From CALBTQ01 sp036725605 (GTDB taxonomy: Bacteria > Lernaellota > Lernaellaia > Lernaellales > Lernaellaceae), in contig DAIMDW010000004.1 in the NCBI GenBank assembly GCA_036725605.1, positions 62,001 to 126,000 of the forward strand: 64,000 bases of DNA. The letters run 5' to 3'. A program made the translations under genes and the position numbers. Positions 17,501 to 26,213 of this stretch are shown here, in pieces. How positions within the stretch are numbered: the first letter of the stretch is position 1; each line of letters starts with the position of its first letter. Below the pieces are notes generated by a model that did no database searches, was not told the origin of the DNA, and saw nothing but the letters and a program-made list of their open reading frames with translations.

Positions 17501-17696
17501 CGTTTTTTTCTTTGTCCTTTTATACCAATGCGATCCATCGCCGGAGCGCACTTACATTTTTTCGGTCACACGTCCTTGGAGGTGAACGAAAACTTGAGTT
17601 CCGGCAGACAACGCGTATCGCGCCACGATTTCTCGTCGAACTTCCGATGCTGCCGGATTGCTGGTCGGTGAAAATATTTCGTGGTATGAAACGGGC

Positions 17697-18575
17697 ATGC
17701 AACGCAAGGACATCACGTTTGTGGTGGGCGGTGATCGTTGTGCGGCCTGGCTGTATCTGCCCGATCGGCCGACGCCGTGTCCGGCGGTGGTGATGGCGCA
17801 CGGCTTTTGCGCGACGCGTCCGCTGCGTCTGGACGCCTATGCCGAGCGATTCGCCGCGGCGGGATTCGTCGTTTTCGTTTTCGATTATCGGCATTTTGGG
17901 GACAGCGAAGGATCGCCGCGGCAGTTGCTGGACATCGAGCGGCAGCTCGACGATTGGCGGGCGGCGATTCGCACGGTCAAGCGACTGCCCGAGGTCGATC
18001 CGCGGCGCGTCGCGATATGGGGCACGAGTTTCAGCGGCGGGCACGTGCTGACCATCGCGGCCCGGGATCATTCGCTGGCCGCGTGCATCGCGCAGGCGCC
18101 CTTTGTCGACGGGCCGGCGACGGCGCGCACGGCGGGGCTGACGGCGTTTTACCGGCTCGGCTGGCGCGCCCTGGTCGATCTGGTGCGCGGTTGGACCGGC
18201 TTTTCGCCCTATTTCATTCCGGCGGTGGGCCTGCCCGGCGAGGCGGCGGCCATCACCACGCCCGATGCGGAACTGGTGGAGAAAAACATGGTGCCGCCCG
18301 GCGTGGAGTGGACTAACAAAGTCGCGGCGCGGATTTTATTGTCGCTCTTGCGGTATCGTCCCGGGCGATCCGCGCGGCGGATTCAGTGCCCGGTGTTGTA
18401 CTGCCTGGCGGAGCATGATCAGGTGACGCCCTTCCGTGCCGCCGTCGCTGCCGCCGAGCGTACTCCGCACGCCGAGGTGCGCCGCTATCCGCTGAGTCAT
18501 TTCGATATCTACGTCGGCGAGCCCTTCGAGCGGGCCGTGGCGGATCAAGTGGAGTTTCTTCTGGGACTGGAGTGA
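17697..18575 (+). CDS. Alpha/beta hydrolase of the dienelactone/acyl-peptidase-like group
   Basis: A 292-residue cytoplasmic hydrolase. It has MAHGFCATR (oxyanion region), the nucleophile elbow GTSFSGG, a probable catalytic acid in LAEHDQVTP and a catalytic histidine in LSHFDIYVG. The insertion between the elbow and the acid forms a lid (about 150-220). The substrate cannot be inferred. ATG 17697 is preferred over an upstream TTG; neither has a strong ribosome site. It diverges from the GGDEF gene across about 200 bases. Confidence 0.8.
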   Translation: MQRKDITFVVGGDRCAAWLYLPDRPTPCPAVVMAHGFCATRPLRLDAYAERFAAAGFVVFVFDYRHFGDSEGSPRQLLDIERQLDDWRAAIRTVKRLPEVDPRRVAIWGTSFSGGHVLTIAARDHSLAACIAQAPFVDGPATARTAGLTAFYRLGWRALVDLVRGWTGFSPYFIPAVGLPGEAAAITTPDAELVEKNMVPPGVEWTNKVAARILLSLLRYRPGRSARRIQCPVLYCLAEHDQVTPFRAAVAAAERTPHAEVRRYPLSHFDIYVGEPFERAVADQVEFLLGLE

Positions 18576-18876
18576 TTCCCGGACCCGATACGCGGCAAGA
18601 AAATGAGCGGCCGGACGGCGGTCGGCAACGTAACATTCATAAAATTGCCTTGAAGTAATGGGGGTAAAATGATAGGTGTTTTTTGTATTTATTTCCGGCT
18701 GGGGTAAGGGGCTGACGTGTAACCGCGCCTTGAAATGTCCCTTTGTTTGTTGTGCGGAACGGATGAACATTCAAAAAAGTCATCATTGCGTCGACGTGGA
18801 ATTGTCGTGATGTTTTCCGGTTCCCCAACCTGAATGATGGTGTCCGGCAACCACAACAGATTTATGGGAGGAAATC
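18576..18876. other. Intergenic region upstream of the peptidoglycan hydrolase
   Basis: About 300 bases, more AT-rich than its neighbours, with no supportable gene. A strong ribosome-binding site (GGGAGGA) precedes ATG 18877. I see no clear promoter match or hairpin. Confidence 0.5.
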
Positions 18877-20646
18877 ATGGCCTGGCATGACTTATTGGCA
18901 GTGGCGGATCGTGACCAAACGTTGCGACGGGCGCGAAGCGCCATCGGTCTGCGTACGATTTATTTCCTTAGCGCAGGAGGCAATGACCCGACCCGTCCGA
19001 TGACCAAAAAGTGCGATTGTTCGGGATTTGCCGCCTGGTCCATCGGAATTCCGCGGCATTTGCCCGCCAAGAAAAAGGTTTGGCTGCAAACCACTTCGTA
19101 TTGGAACGGCGGCATTGATACCGGGCAAAGGATTTTCGACCAGGTGGCCGAAAACGCGGCTCAACCGGGCGATATTGTGGTGTACCCCGATATCGGAGGG
19201 AAACAGGGGCACATGGGCTTTGTCAGCCGGATGGAAAACGGCGTCGTCACCCGGGTGATTCATTGTTCGAAAAGCAACTACACAAACCATGGCGACGCCA
19301 TTTTGGAAACGGCGCCGACCGCTTTTCGTGCCAAAAAGCAAACGCGGTTCGTGCAGGTAAATTATCCGGCGTTGCGCAGCCTGTTGGGCATTGCCGAGTC
19401 CGTTCAACCGGATGCCGTTTCCCTGCTCAAGTCGCCGTTGTTGAAGAATGATGGAACCCTGCAAATGGTCGCCATGGGCCTGGCCACGCTGACGGCCACC
19501 GGGAAATTGACGCCGGGATGCGCAGCGTTGCACGATGCGATCAACACGCTGGCGCACAGGCACCCCGCCTACTTTGTCGATTTGGGCCAAAATCAACGGT
19601 ATCGCGGTTTTTACGGCGCGAAAACCAAACAGGCGGTAATCAATTTCCAGAAAGATCAAGCCCTGCCGACCAACGGCAATCTGGACCGGGATACGTTGCT
19701 GGCCTTGGACAACGAACTGGTTTCGGGGCGCGACGTGTCGATCGTCACCCCGCTCGAGGCGCCGGAAAAGCCCGCGGCGATCGAACTGCAGCATGTGGGC
19801 AATCGTTACTACGCCACGTTCGACGACGGGCAGCAGGTGTACATCGGCAAGCGCGTCACCTACGCCAAGAAGTACGTCGGATTGGCGAACACCGACGGGA
19901 AATATGAAAAATCCTACGAGCCGGCGCAGTGGAAAAGCGAATACGATCATTGGGCGTACATGATTTACCCGACGGCCATCTGCGAAAGCCGGGGCTGTTT
20001 CAATTGCATCAACACCTATGATTCGGCGCGGTTCACCTTCGGCTTCGTGCAGATGGCGGCGCACACGCCCAACGAGAATTTCGTTCCGTATTTCCGGTCG
20101 CTGCTGGAGTTGCCGAAAGCCGGCTACTACTTCCCCGATTTGCAGTTGATCGACGGTCACGTGGCCCGGCAAACCACCGAAGGGTGGGTCCTTCTCGAAG
20201 ATGACAAATCGACGAAACGTTTGAAGAATTATCTCAATCCGTCGGTGGACGAGGTTGAGGATCAGGAGGCCATCAACGCCGCCAAACTGATTCACTGGTC
20301 ATCGACCGATCAGAGCAGCATCAACGTGCAGGTGAAGACCGCCGTCGACAAAATCCGGTATTTGATGAAAATCAACCATCGTCGTTACAACCTCGACGGC
20401 AAACCGGATACGATCTGCGCGGTGATCGCCGACATTCACCATCAGGGGCGCGCCAAGGTGCCGGAAGTCGCCGCCGCGCTCAACAAGGCCGCCAATGACG
20501 ACGAAGCGCTGCACAACCTGCTGCAGGTCAATCGCGCCAAATACAAGAATCGATGCGAGACGTTGGAAAAGACGGTCAACCGGATGGTGCAAGACGGGCT
20601 GTTGGGCCGCAAGCGTTACGATGCCCGGAGCAATTCGTTCAACTAA
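18877..20646 (+). CDS. Modular peptidoglycan hydrolase (NlpC/P60-like, PG-binding, C-terminal hydrolase-like)
   Basis: A 589-residue protein. Residues about 15-165 resemble an NlpC/P60 or CHAP cysteine peptidase: DCSGF at 47-51 supplies the nucleophile (C48) and GHMGFVS supplies H112. Residues about 215-285 match a PG_binding_1 domain (GFYGAKTKQAVINFQ, then NGNLDRDTLLALD). The C-terminal 270 residues include ICESRGCFNC and FTFGFVQMAAHTPNENF, suggestive of a lysozyme-like fold, but I cannot name it. No signal peptide is visible, which is unusual for a wall hydrolase and suggests holin-like, secretion-system or lysis-dependent release. A convergent gene encodes a membrane protein. Cell-wall targeting is well supported; biological role is open. 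Confidence 0.75.
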   Translation: MAWHDLLAVADRDQTLRRARSAIGLRTIYFLSAGGNDPTRPMTKKCDCSGFAAWSIGIPRHLPAKKKVWLQTTSYWNGGIDTGQRIFDQVAENAAQPGDIVVYPDIGGKQGHMGFVSRMENGVVTRVIHCSKSNYTNHGDAILETAPTAFRAKKQTRFVQVNYPALRSLLGIAESVQPDAVSLLKSPLLKNDGTLQMVAMGLATLTATGKLTPGCAALHDAINTLAHRHPAYFVDLGQNQRYRGFYGAKTKQAVINFQKDQALPTNGNLDRDTLLALDNELVSGRDVSIVTPLEAPEKPAAIELQHVGNRYYATFDDGQQVYIGKRVTYAKKYVGLANTDGKYEKSYEPAQWKSEYDHWAYMIYPTAICESRGCFNCINTYDSARFTFGFVQMAAHTPNENFVPYFRSLLELPKAGYYFPDLQLIDGHVARQTTEGWVLLEDDKSTKRLKNYLNPSVDEVEDQEAINAAKLIHWSSTDQSSINVQVKTAVDKIRYLMKINHRRYNLDGKPDTICAVIADIHHQGRAKVPEVAAALNKAANDDEALHNLLQVNRAKYKNRCETLEKTVNRMVQDGLLGRKRYDARSNSFN

Positions 20647-20679
20647 GCGGCCGGAACCTTTTCCGGGACGGGGAAACGG

Positions 20680-21516
20680 TCAGTTTCCGCTGCCCTGGGG
20701 TGCGACCAGCACGTCGCCGCCGGTCCAGGTTTTTTTCGGCGTCCAGATGAAGGCGTCACGTTGAATCTGCCGCGCCGCATCGCGACGTTGTTTCAATTCG
20801 TCCGTTTGATCGGCGGCAATTCCCCGGCCCACGGTTACAGCGTGAATGAAGTTGCCCTTGTTGTCCGACGCGTTATAGCGATACAGCCCGAAGGTGCGCA
20901 AAGGCGCATAGGTTGAGCTTTGAAAACGACTCGGTGAGGGAGTGGTCGTCCATGATTCCAGCACGACGAAACTCAGCCGTTCCGCCGCCGGCGCCGCCTG
21001 TTGTTGTTCCGTCGCCGTATCGGTTTTCAACGACAACTCGACCACGGAAAGTGGGACCTTCGTTTCTTTTTGTCCGGATTTCTTGGAAACGGAAGTGCTG
21101 ATGGCTTTTTCCAGCCGCTTGCCGGCCGCTTCGTTGAGGGCGATGATCAGGGCGTCGATGGCGCTTTTGTTCTGGGTGCTGTCTTCCATGGCCTTCATTT
21201 TCTCGAAGGTGTCGGTGGTCAGAATCAGCTCTTCGTCGCTGGCTTCCTGGATGACATACTTATTCCAGGTGGGCATGATCTGCAACAAATTGGTCTTGGT
21301 GGTTGTGGATATGTTGTTGATATCCTGTTGCAATTTGTCCAACTGTCCTTTGGCGATCAGCAGGGAAAGGACGAAGCTGGCGCCGGTTAGAATCACCAGC
21401 ACGATCGCGCAAATGGCGGTAAAACGACGGTATTTGCGCATCATCGGATAGACGATTTTCAAGACCGCTTCTTCCGTCGATTTGGGTGTGGCCGATTTGG
21501 CTTCCTCGGTGCCCAT
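20680..21516 (-). CDS. Single-pass membrane protein, function unknown
   Basis: About 278 residues. A short cytoplasmic N-terminus is followed by one membrane helix (about 33-57, AICAIVLVILTGASFVLSLL), then a coiled-coil-like stretch (LDKLQQDINNISTTTKTN) and a Thr/Gln/Ala-rich middle before a compact C-terminus. I chose ATG 21516 because AGGAG lies seven bases upstream; ATG 21522 is too close to it. It converges on the peptidoglycan hydrolase with a 33-base gap. A protective or release role for that enzyme is possible but rests only on position. Confidence 0.6.
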   Translation of the reverse strand: MGTEEAKSATPKSTEEAVLKIVYPMMRKYRRFTAICAIVLVILTGASFVLSLLIAKGQLDKLQQDINNISTTTKTNLLQIMPTWNKYVIQEASDEELILTTDTFEKMKAMEDSTQNKSAIDALIIALNEAAGKRLEKAISTSVSKKSGQKETKVPLSVVELSLKTDTATEQQQAAPAAERLSFVVLESWTTTPSPSRFQSSTYAPLRTFGLYRYNASDNKGNFIHAVTVGRGIAADQTDELKQRRDAARQIQRDAFIWTPKKTWTGGDVLVAPQGSGN

Positions 21517-21589
21517 CCCCATTCTCCTTTTTTGGATTATGGTTGTTGCATAGCACAAATACGGATGTATGGACATAGCGGATGGGGAT

Positions 21590-21624
21590 AAAAAAAGACC
21601 GCCGATCCGGTGGGGATCGGCGGC
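21590..21624 (-). terminator. Intrinsic terminator downstream of the Asp-rich lipoprotein
   Basis: On the minus strand GGCCGCCGATCC pairs with GGATCGGCGGTC around a short loop, followed by seven T residues (the A run at 21590-21596 on the plus strand). It lies just past the stop at 21647. Confidence 0.85.
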
Positions 21625-21646
21625 CCTCGTCAGCGGTCGCTAATCG

Positions 21647-22699
21647 TTATTTGACCGGCGTGATGTCGTAGCAATCGATGTAACCGTCGTCCATGTGCTT
21701 GACTTTGTACATGCCGGAGAAGCCGGAGTCGTCGCTCCAGAACAGGCGATAGCCGTCGTCGCCCGCGTCCTCGATCCAGCCGTTGTGCATGTCTTTGTTG
21801 TAGTCGTAATCCTTCCAGACGGGCAGCGATTCGGTCGGGTCGAGGTTGTCGGCCAGCGACCAGTTGCCGTCGGCGTCGTTGCTGATGAAGTTGAATTCGT
21901 ATTCCTTGTTCTTCGGATCGAATTCTTCCAGCGCCGCTTCCAGCACGATGTGGTGCAGGTACACGGCGTACACCGAGTTGTCTTCATCGTAGAAGGCGGG
22001 CAGGCCTTCCAGTTCGACGGCCGCTTTGCCCTTGGCGCCGTAAGCGACGTTCACGGTCATGCTGTCTTCGAACAGGATGTTCTCGACCATCTCGATCGTG
22101 CCGCCGTTCATCATCTTGGCGCCCATGAAGTTTTCGTAGCCCAGCGTGTCGTCCCAGATGATCTGGATGTCGGTGGCTTTGCCTTCCTCTTCGTATTCAA
22201 TGAACCAGCCCATCTCCAGGTCATCGTAGAAGGGCAGGCCGCGATAATCGCCGTCCATCTTTTTGGACAGGATGTTGTAGCCGTCGGAAGCCGTGAAGTT
22301 GAACTTATAATCGGCCGGATCGAAATCCTTGGCGAAGGCCGCGTCGACCACGGTTTTGACCAGAATGGCCTCTTTTTCCGTGCTGTCTTCCGGATCGGTC
22401 CACATGAACGCGTCCAGACCGTTCAGGTCGACGTTCACGTCGCCATCGGGCGTGGAGACGGTCACGGTCTCGTCGCCGGACCAGACGATATCGTCATCGT
22501 CGTCGCCGGTGTCGTCGTCGCCGGTGTCATCATCGCCCGTGTCGTCGTCGCCGGTGTCGTCGTCGTCGCCGGTATCATCGTCGTCGGCCGCATCGTCGTC
22601 ATCATCGTCGTCGTCATCGTCGCCGCAGCCGGCGATCGCCGCACCCATAACCAACAAAGTCAGGATGCTAAGCAGCACCATCAAACGTTTCCACCACAT
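21647..22699 (-). CDS. Lipoprotein with a long Asp-rich linker, function unknown
   Basis: A 350-residue lipoprotein: signal peptide with lipobox IAGC (cysteine 25), then about 45 residues made almost only of aspartate with TGDDD repeats, then an acidic globular domain of about 280 residues. That domain appears to contain two related halves, each starting with a VTV/VNV strand and a DLNGLDAF or ELEGLPAF segment and ending in a WF/WI plus YE-type strand, so an internal duplication is likely. The ribosome site is GGAGGAT. The Asp tract is encoded by GAC/GAT microsatellite-like DNA (22465-22620) prone to length change. It may act as a spacer or bind calcium. A strong terminator follows. Confidence 0.75.
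   Translation of the reverse strand: MWWKRLMVLLSILTLLVMGAAIAGCGDDDDDDDDDDAADDDDTGDDDDTGDDDTGDDDTGDDDTGDDDDDIVWSGDETVTVSTPDGDVNVDLNGLDAFMWTDPEDSTEKEAILVKTVVDAAFAKDFDPADYKFNFTASDGYNILSKKMDGDYRGLPFYDDLEMGWFIEYEEEGKATDIQIIWDDTLGYENFMGAKMMNGGTIEMVENILFEDSMTVNVAYGAKGKAAVELEGLPAFYDEDNSVYAVYLHHIVLEAALEEFDPKNKEYEFNFISNDADGNWSLADNLDPTESLPVWKDYDYNKDMHNGWIEDAGDDGYRLFWSDDSGFSGMYKVKHMDDGYIDCYDITPVK
22465..22622 (-). repeat. GAC/GAT-rich microsatellite encoding the Asp linker
   Basis: Imperfect tandem units of three bases (GAC or GAT on the coding strand), interspersed with ACCGGC/ACGGGC blocks that encode Thr-Gly, repeated about five times. Low-complexity triplet DNA of this kind changes length by replication slippage without breaking the frame. 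Confidence 0.7.
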
Positions 22700-22745
22700 G
22701 TAAATATCCTCCTTATCATCGATATGATTTGCACATAGGTTCTGA

Positions 22746-22765
22746 TTATGCCCACGTCGGCATAA
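22746..22765. promoter_or_regulatory. Perfect inverted repeat upstream of the lipoprotein gene
   Basis: TTATGCC (22746-22752) and GGCATAA (22759-22765) flank six bases. It sits about 47 bases before the ATG at 22699 and 43 bases past the end of the ABC/phosphoesterase operon. It could be an operator or an RNA hairpin; there is no T run to make it an intrinsic terminator. Confidence 0.3.
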
Positions 22766-22808
22766 AGGTGTAGCGGAAACGGGAAATTATGTCAAGTTAC
22801 CCATAATG

Positions 22809-23573
22809 TCAGAGAGGGGCGACCGGTTCGACGGTCAGGCGCTTGCCGCGTACGTGGGCCAGCGTGAAATGAAAAGCGGCGCCCGCCAGCAGATCGGCGC
22901 CCGCGCCGCCGGTGATCACATACAGCACACCATCGCGAATTTCCTGGTGAAAATGGTGCTCGTGGCCGCTGAAAACGGCGGTGACGTTCCACTCGACGAA
23001 CAGCCGGTGCAACTCCGGCTGGGGCAGGCTGTGCAGGCGGTGTTGCTCGTTGAGCGTCGGCCAGGGCGGCCGGTGGAGAACGATCACCGTGCGCCCCCGT
23101 TTTTCCATAAGTTTTAACTGTGCGATCAACCATTTTCGTTGAGTCGTCGAAAGCGCGCCATGCAGCCCCGGCGCCTCGGTGGACAGCCCGATGAACGTCC
23201 AGCCGCGATGATTGACGATCCAGGGAGTCTTGCCGAAGCGCTGGGCGAACAGAGCCGGCCCGTCGGCCCCGTCGACGTCGTGGTTGCCCGGCACGATCAG
23301 CAAACGCGGGCGCAGGCGCTGGAGTTCCTCGAACGCCTGGTTGAACTGCCGTTGGGTGTCGGCCGCGAACAGAGTGCGGCCGTGGATCAAATCGCCCGCG
23401 AAAATCGCCAATTGCGCGGGCGAGTCGTTGATGCGGTCGACCGTGGCGCGCAGGATCGGCGAGGGCGGAGCGTCGGAATCGGCCGGTCCGGAATCGCCGA
23501 ACACGGCAAAGGACCACGACGCATCGCACCCGGCGAGCAAGAGCAACAACAGCAGCGGCAGCCAGCGTTTCAC
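22809..23573 (-). CDS. Metallophosphoesterase lipoprotein
   Basis: A 254-residue protein of the calcineurin-like phosphoesterase fold with a lipoprotein signal (LLLLLLLAGC, cysteine 16), so exported and membrane-anchored. Metal-binding motifs: VFGDSG (the first site has DSG instead of the usual DxH), FAGDLIHG, VPGNHDVDG, VIVLHRPPW and FSGHEHHFH. The start is GTG 23573, which overlaps the stop of the solute-binding protein gene in a GTGA arrangement, so it is translationally coupled to the ABC importer. A job releasing the imported solute from a phosphorylated precursor is a reasonable inference. Confidence 0.85.
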   Translation of the reverse strand: MKRWLPLLLLLLLAGCDASWSFAVFGDSGPADSDAPPSPILRATVDRINDSPAQLAIFAGDLIHGRTLFAADTQRQFNQAFEELQRLRPRLLIVPGNHDVDGADGPALFAQRFGKTPWIVNHRGWTFIGLSTEAPGLHGALSTTQRKWLIAQLKLMEKRGRTVIVLHRPPWPTLNEQHRLHSLPQPELHRLFVEWNVTAVFSGHEHHFHQEIRDGVLYVITGGAGADLLAGAAFHFTLAHVRGKRLTVEPVAPL

Positions 23574-25420
23574 GGCAAACGGATCTCGCCAAGGTCGCGA
23601 ATCTGATACTTGCTGCTCAGCCCGGCGAACTCGCAGCGCATGCCGTCGAGGATCAGCGAGCCCTTTTGCAGGTCGAGCAGTGCGATTTCCTTTTTGTAGC
23701 CGTCGCGGGCGATCAGCGTGGCCGGCGCGTCGGGATTGAGCTCCCACCCGGGCAGGGCGAGGATGGCGGCGAAGGGAACTTTGCCGTCCTTGGCGATTTT
23801 TTGCAGCTCGGCGGCGGTGACGGTGCGGCGCTTTTCCCCCATCGACAAGAGCAGGCCGGATTCCTGGGCGGCGGCGAATTGCACGCTCACCGTGTCGCGC
23901 ACGGTGAAGGCCTTGCCGTCGTCCTTGACCAGTACGACGGCGAGGGACGCCGGATCCAGATAGGCGCGGGCCATCTGCGAGGGGGAAATCGCCTTGACGT
24001 ACCCGTCGGCGGCGCGCACCTCGGCCTGGGCGTCGATCGCGCCGGGGCAGAAGGCGGTCAGGGCGACCAACGAACGATCACCGACCTTCTCGCGCGGCAG
24101 GGTTTCCAATTTGACTTGCGGCCAGCTTGTTTTGGCTCCGTCGGGGCAGACCACCTCCACCCCGGTCGGCGGCGCCGGCGCGGCGGCGGGAGTGATGTCG
24201 GCGGCTTCGGCCACGGCCCGCGCGGCATCGGCGGCGGCCAGCGCCGGATCCTTTTGTTCGAGGAACGTTTCGGCGACCATCACCGCGATCGGCTCGAGCG
24301 CGGCGAGCGTATGGGCGTGCAAGGGCAGCGCGCGCCCGTGTTGCAGCGCGGATTTGAAGGTCGGGCCGTCGGCGTTTTTCGCAAACCACGGATCGTCGAG
24401 TGTCGCGGCGGTCGCCGGCAGCAGGCTCGACGAATGCAGCTTGGCGGCCTGCACCGCGGGCGCGCCCAAGGCGGCCAGCAACGCGGGGGCCTGGGCGTGA
24501 TGGCGCGGCAGCAGAACCAGCGACCAGCCGCCCACAAGGGTCACGCCGTCGCCACTTGGGCCGGGCACAACTTTCGCGCGGATCTTGTCGGCCAATTGGC
24601 TCTGGCGCGCGAACATCGGCCGCTCCCAACTGCCGCCCACGGTCAGCGCATAAGCCCCGCCGGCCATGCCGGAAAAGACGTCGTTCTGCTCGAGCGCCGC
24701 CGGATTATCCGTCCGGCCGGGCAGTTGTTGCAGCCATTGCAGCGCCCGGGCGGCGGGTTCGGCATCGAAGGACAGACGATCGCCTTGGACGATCAACTCG
24801 CCGCCGAAGGAGAAGTACCACGGCAAAAAGGCCAGCGCACTGTTGGTCGCGCGCGCGGCGGGAAAGGCGAAGGCGGCGCGCAGGTTGTGCTTTTCCGCCA
24901 TCTTCGCGGCGAAGGCCGAGGCGGTGGCCAGACCGGCCCGATCCCACGGAGTTTCGGGCGCGAGGTCCCGCCGTTGCCAGACGACCAGGGCGTCGGCGTC
25001 GAAGGGCCAGGCCCACACGTTTTGCTCGTCGGCGACCGCCGGCAGCAGCGCGGGCAGGGTTTGCGTGCGGATCGTCGCGGCGGCCGCGGCGGGCAGCGGC
25101 ACGATTAGGTTTTCCGCCCGCAACCGGCCGAGCCACTCGTTGCGCACCAGGACGATATCGCCGGCGTCGCCGCGTTGCGCGCCCAGCAAGAGCTTCTGCA
25201 GAATCGCCTCGCGTTTGCCGACCTGCCTGCGCACGTTCACCGGCGCGGCCGGATGCGCCGCGTTCCATTGCGCGAGGGCGTCGGCCAGCGCGGGCAGGGC
25301 GTCCGGATCGTACCAGGACGGCACGGTCAGGGTGAGCGCGTCGACCGGGGGCGCGGCCTTGGCGCAGGCGGCGACCAGCAGGGCGACAAACAAGATGATG
25401 AGGAGCGCTTTAGATTTCAA
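23570..25420 (-). CDS. ABC transporter extracellular solute-binding lipoprotein with C-terminal extension
   Basis: A 616-residue lipoprotein (lipobox LVAAC, cysteine 19). Residues about 30-420 have the shape of a family 1 (MalE-type) solute-binding protein, including WPFDADALVVWQRRDL, LPWYFSFGGELI, and GGSWERPMF. It is longer than the usual 400-450 residues: after a Pro/Ala-rich hinge (about 430) there is a further domain of about 180 residues that I do not recognise. The start is TTG 25420 after GGAGGG, overlapping the permease gene by 11 bases. Substrate not identifiable; sugar or phosphodiester are the likeliest classes. Confidence 0.82.
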   Translation of the reverse strand: MKSKALLIILFVALLVAACAKAAPPVDALTLTVPSWYDPDALPALADALAQWNAAHPAAPVNVRRQVGKREAILQKLLLGAQRGDAGDIVLVRNEWLGRLRAENLIVPLPAAAAATIRTQTLPALLPAVADEQNVWAWPFDADALVVWQRRDLAPETPWDRAGLATASAFAAKMAEKHNLRAAFAFPAARATNSALAFLPWYFSFGGELIVQGDRLSFDAEPAARALQWLQQLPGRTDNPAALEQNDVFSGMAGGAYALTVGGSWERPMFARQSQLADKIRAKVVPGPSGDGVTLVGGWSLVLLPRHHAQAPALLAALGAPAVQAAKLHSSSLLPATAATLDDPWFAKNADGPTFKSALQHGRALPLHAHTLAALEPIAVMVAETFLEQKDPALAAADAARAVAEAADITPAAAPAPPTGVEVVCPDGAKTSWPQVKLETLPREKVGDRSLVALTAFCPGAIDAQAEVRAADGYVKAISPSQMARAYLDPASLAVVLVKDDGKAFTVRDTVSVQFAAAQESGLLLSMGEKRRTVTAAELQKIAKDGKVPFAAILALPGWELNPDAPATLIARDGYKKEIALLDLQKGSLILDGMRCEFAGLSSKYQIRDLGEIRLP

Positions 25421-26213
25421 GGTCCCTCCACAGCCGCTGGCGAAACGCCAAAAACAACGCGACCACCGGCAGAATCGAGAGCGTCATGAACGCGGCGACG
25501 TGCCCCTGCTCAAAACCGTGCTCGCTGAAGTAGCGATACAGCCCGACGGTCAGCGTCATCTTTCGCGGGTCTTCCAACAGCAGAAACGGCAGGAAGAAGG
25601 TGTTCCAGCTTTGAATGAACAACAGCAGCCCGGCGGTGAGCAGCCCCGGCCCGGCCAGCGGCAACGTCACGCGGCGCAGGGCCTGCAGACGGGTGAAGCC
25701 GTCGAGCTGCGCGGCCTGCTCCAGGCGCTCGGGCACTTGACGGAAGGTGGCGATGAGGATCCACACCGCGAGGGTCACCCCGCCGCTTTTGAGCAGCGCG
25801 ACCAGCCACAGGCTGTTTAGTGCGTGCAGTTGTTCGGCCAGGCGATAGACCGACGCCATGCTCGCCACGCCCGGCGCAAGGTGGATGGCGAGGAAGCCGA
25901 TCAACAGGCCGTCGCGCCAGCGGAAGCGATGCCGCGCCAGACCGTACGCGCCCAGCGCGCCCAGGGCGAGGGCCAGCGCGGTGGCCAGCAGACAGACGAA
26001 CAGGGAATTGCCCATCTGCCGCCAGAACAGCGCGTCGCCGAGGATGTCGCCGAAGTGACCGAGGGTGAACATCGCAGGCAGCAGCGTCGGCGGCCAGCGG
26101 TGAATTTCGTTTTCCGGCGTTACCGCCAGGCGCGTCAGCCACAACAGCGGCAGCAGCGCGTAGGCCGCCACCAGCGCCGCGCTCAGCCGGGCCGCCAGCC
26201 GCCGGGCGTTCAT
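25410..26213 (-). CDS. ABC transporter permease (MalG type)
   Basis: A 267-residue inner-membrane protein with six predicted helices. The EAA loop that contacts the ATPase is recognisable (EQAAQLDGFTRLQALRRVTL PLAGPG region, near residue 180). ATG 26213 overlaps the preceding permease stop (ATGA). It forms the second half of the translocation pore of the operon 28104 to 22809. Confidence 0.88.
   Translation of the reverse strand: MNARRLAARLSAALVAAYALLPLLWLTRLAVTPENEIHRWPPTLLPAMFTLGHFGDILGDALFWRQMGNSLFVCLLATALALALGALGAYGLARHRFRWRDGLLIGFLAIHLAPGVASMASVYRLAEQLHALNSLWLVALLKSGGVTLAVWILIATFRQVPERLEQAAQLDGFTRLQALRRVTLPLAGPGLLTAGLLLFIQSWNTFFLPFLLLEDPRKMTLTVGLYRYFSEHGFEQGHVAAFMTLSILPVVALFLAFRQRLWRDLEI

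Noticed and set aside
22465..22622. Possible CRISPR-like or tandem array
   Set aside because: The repetition is in-frame GAC/GAT triplets inside a lipoprotein gene, without unique spacers.
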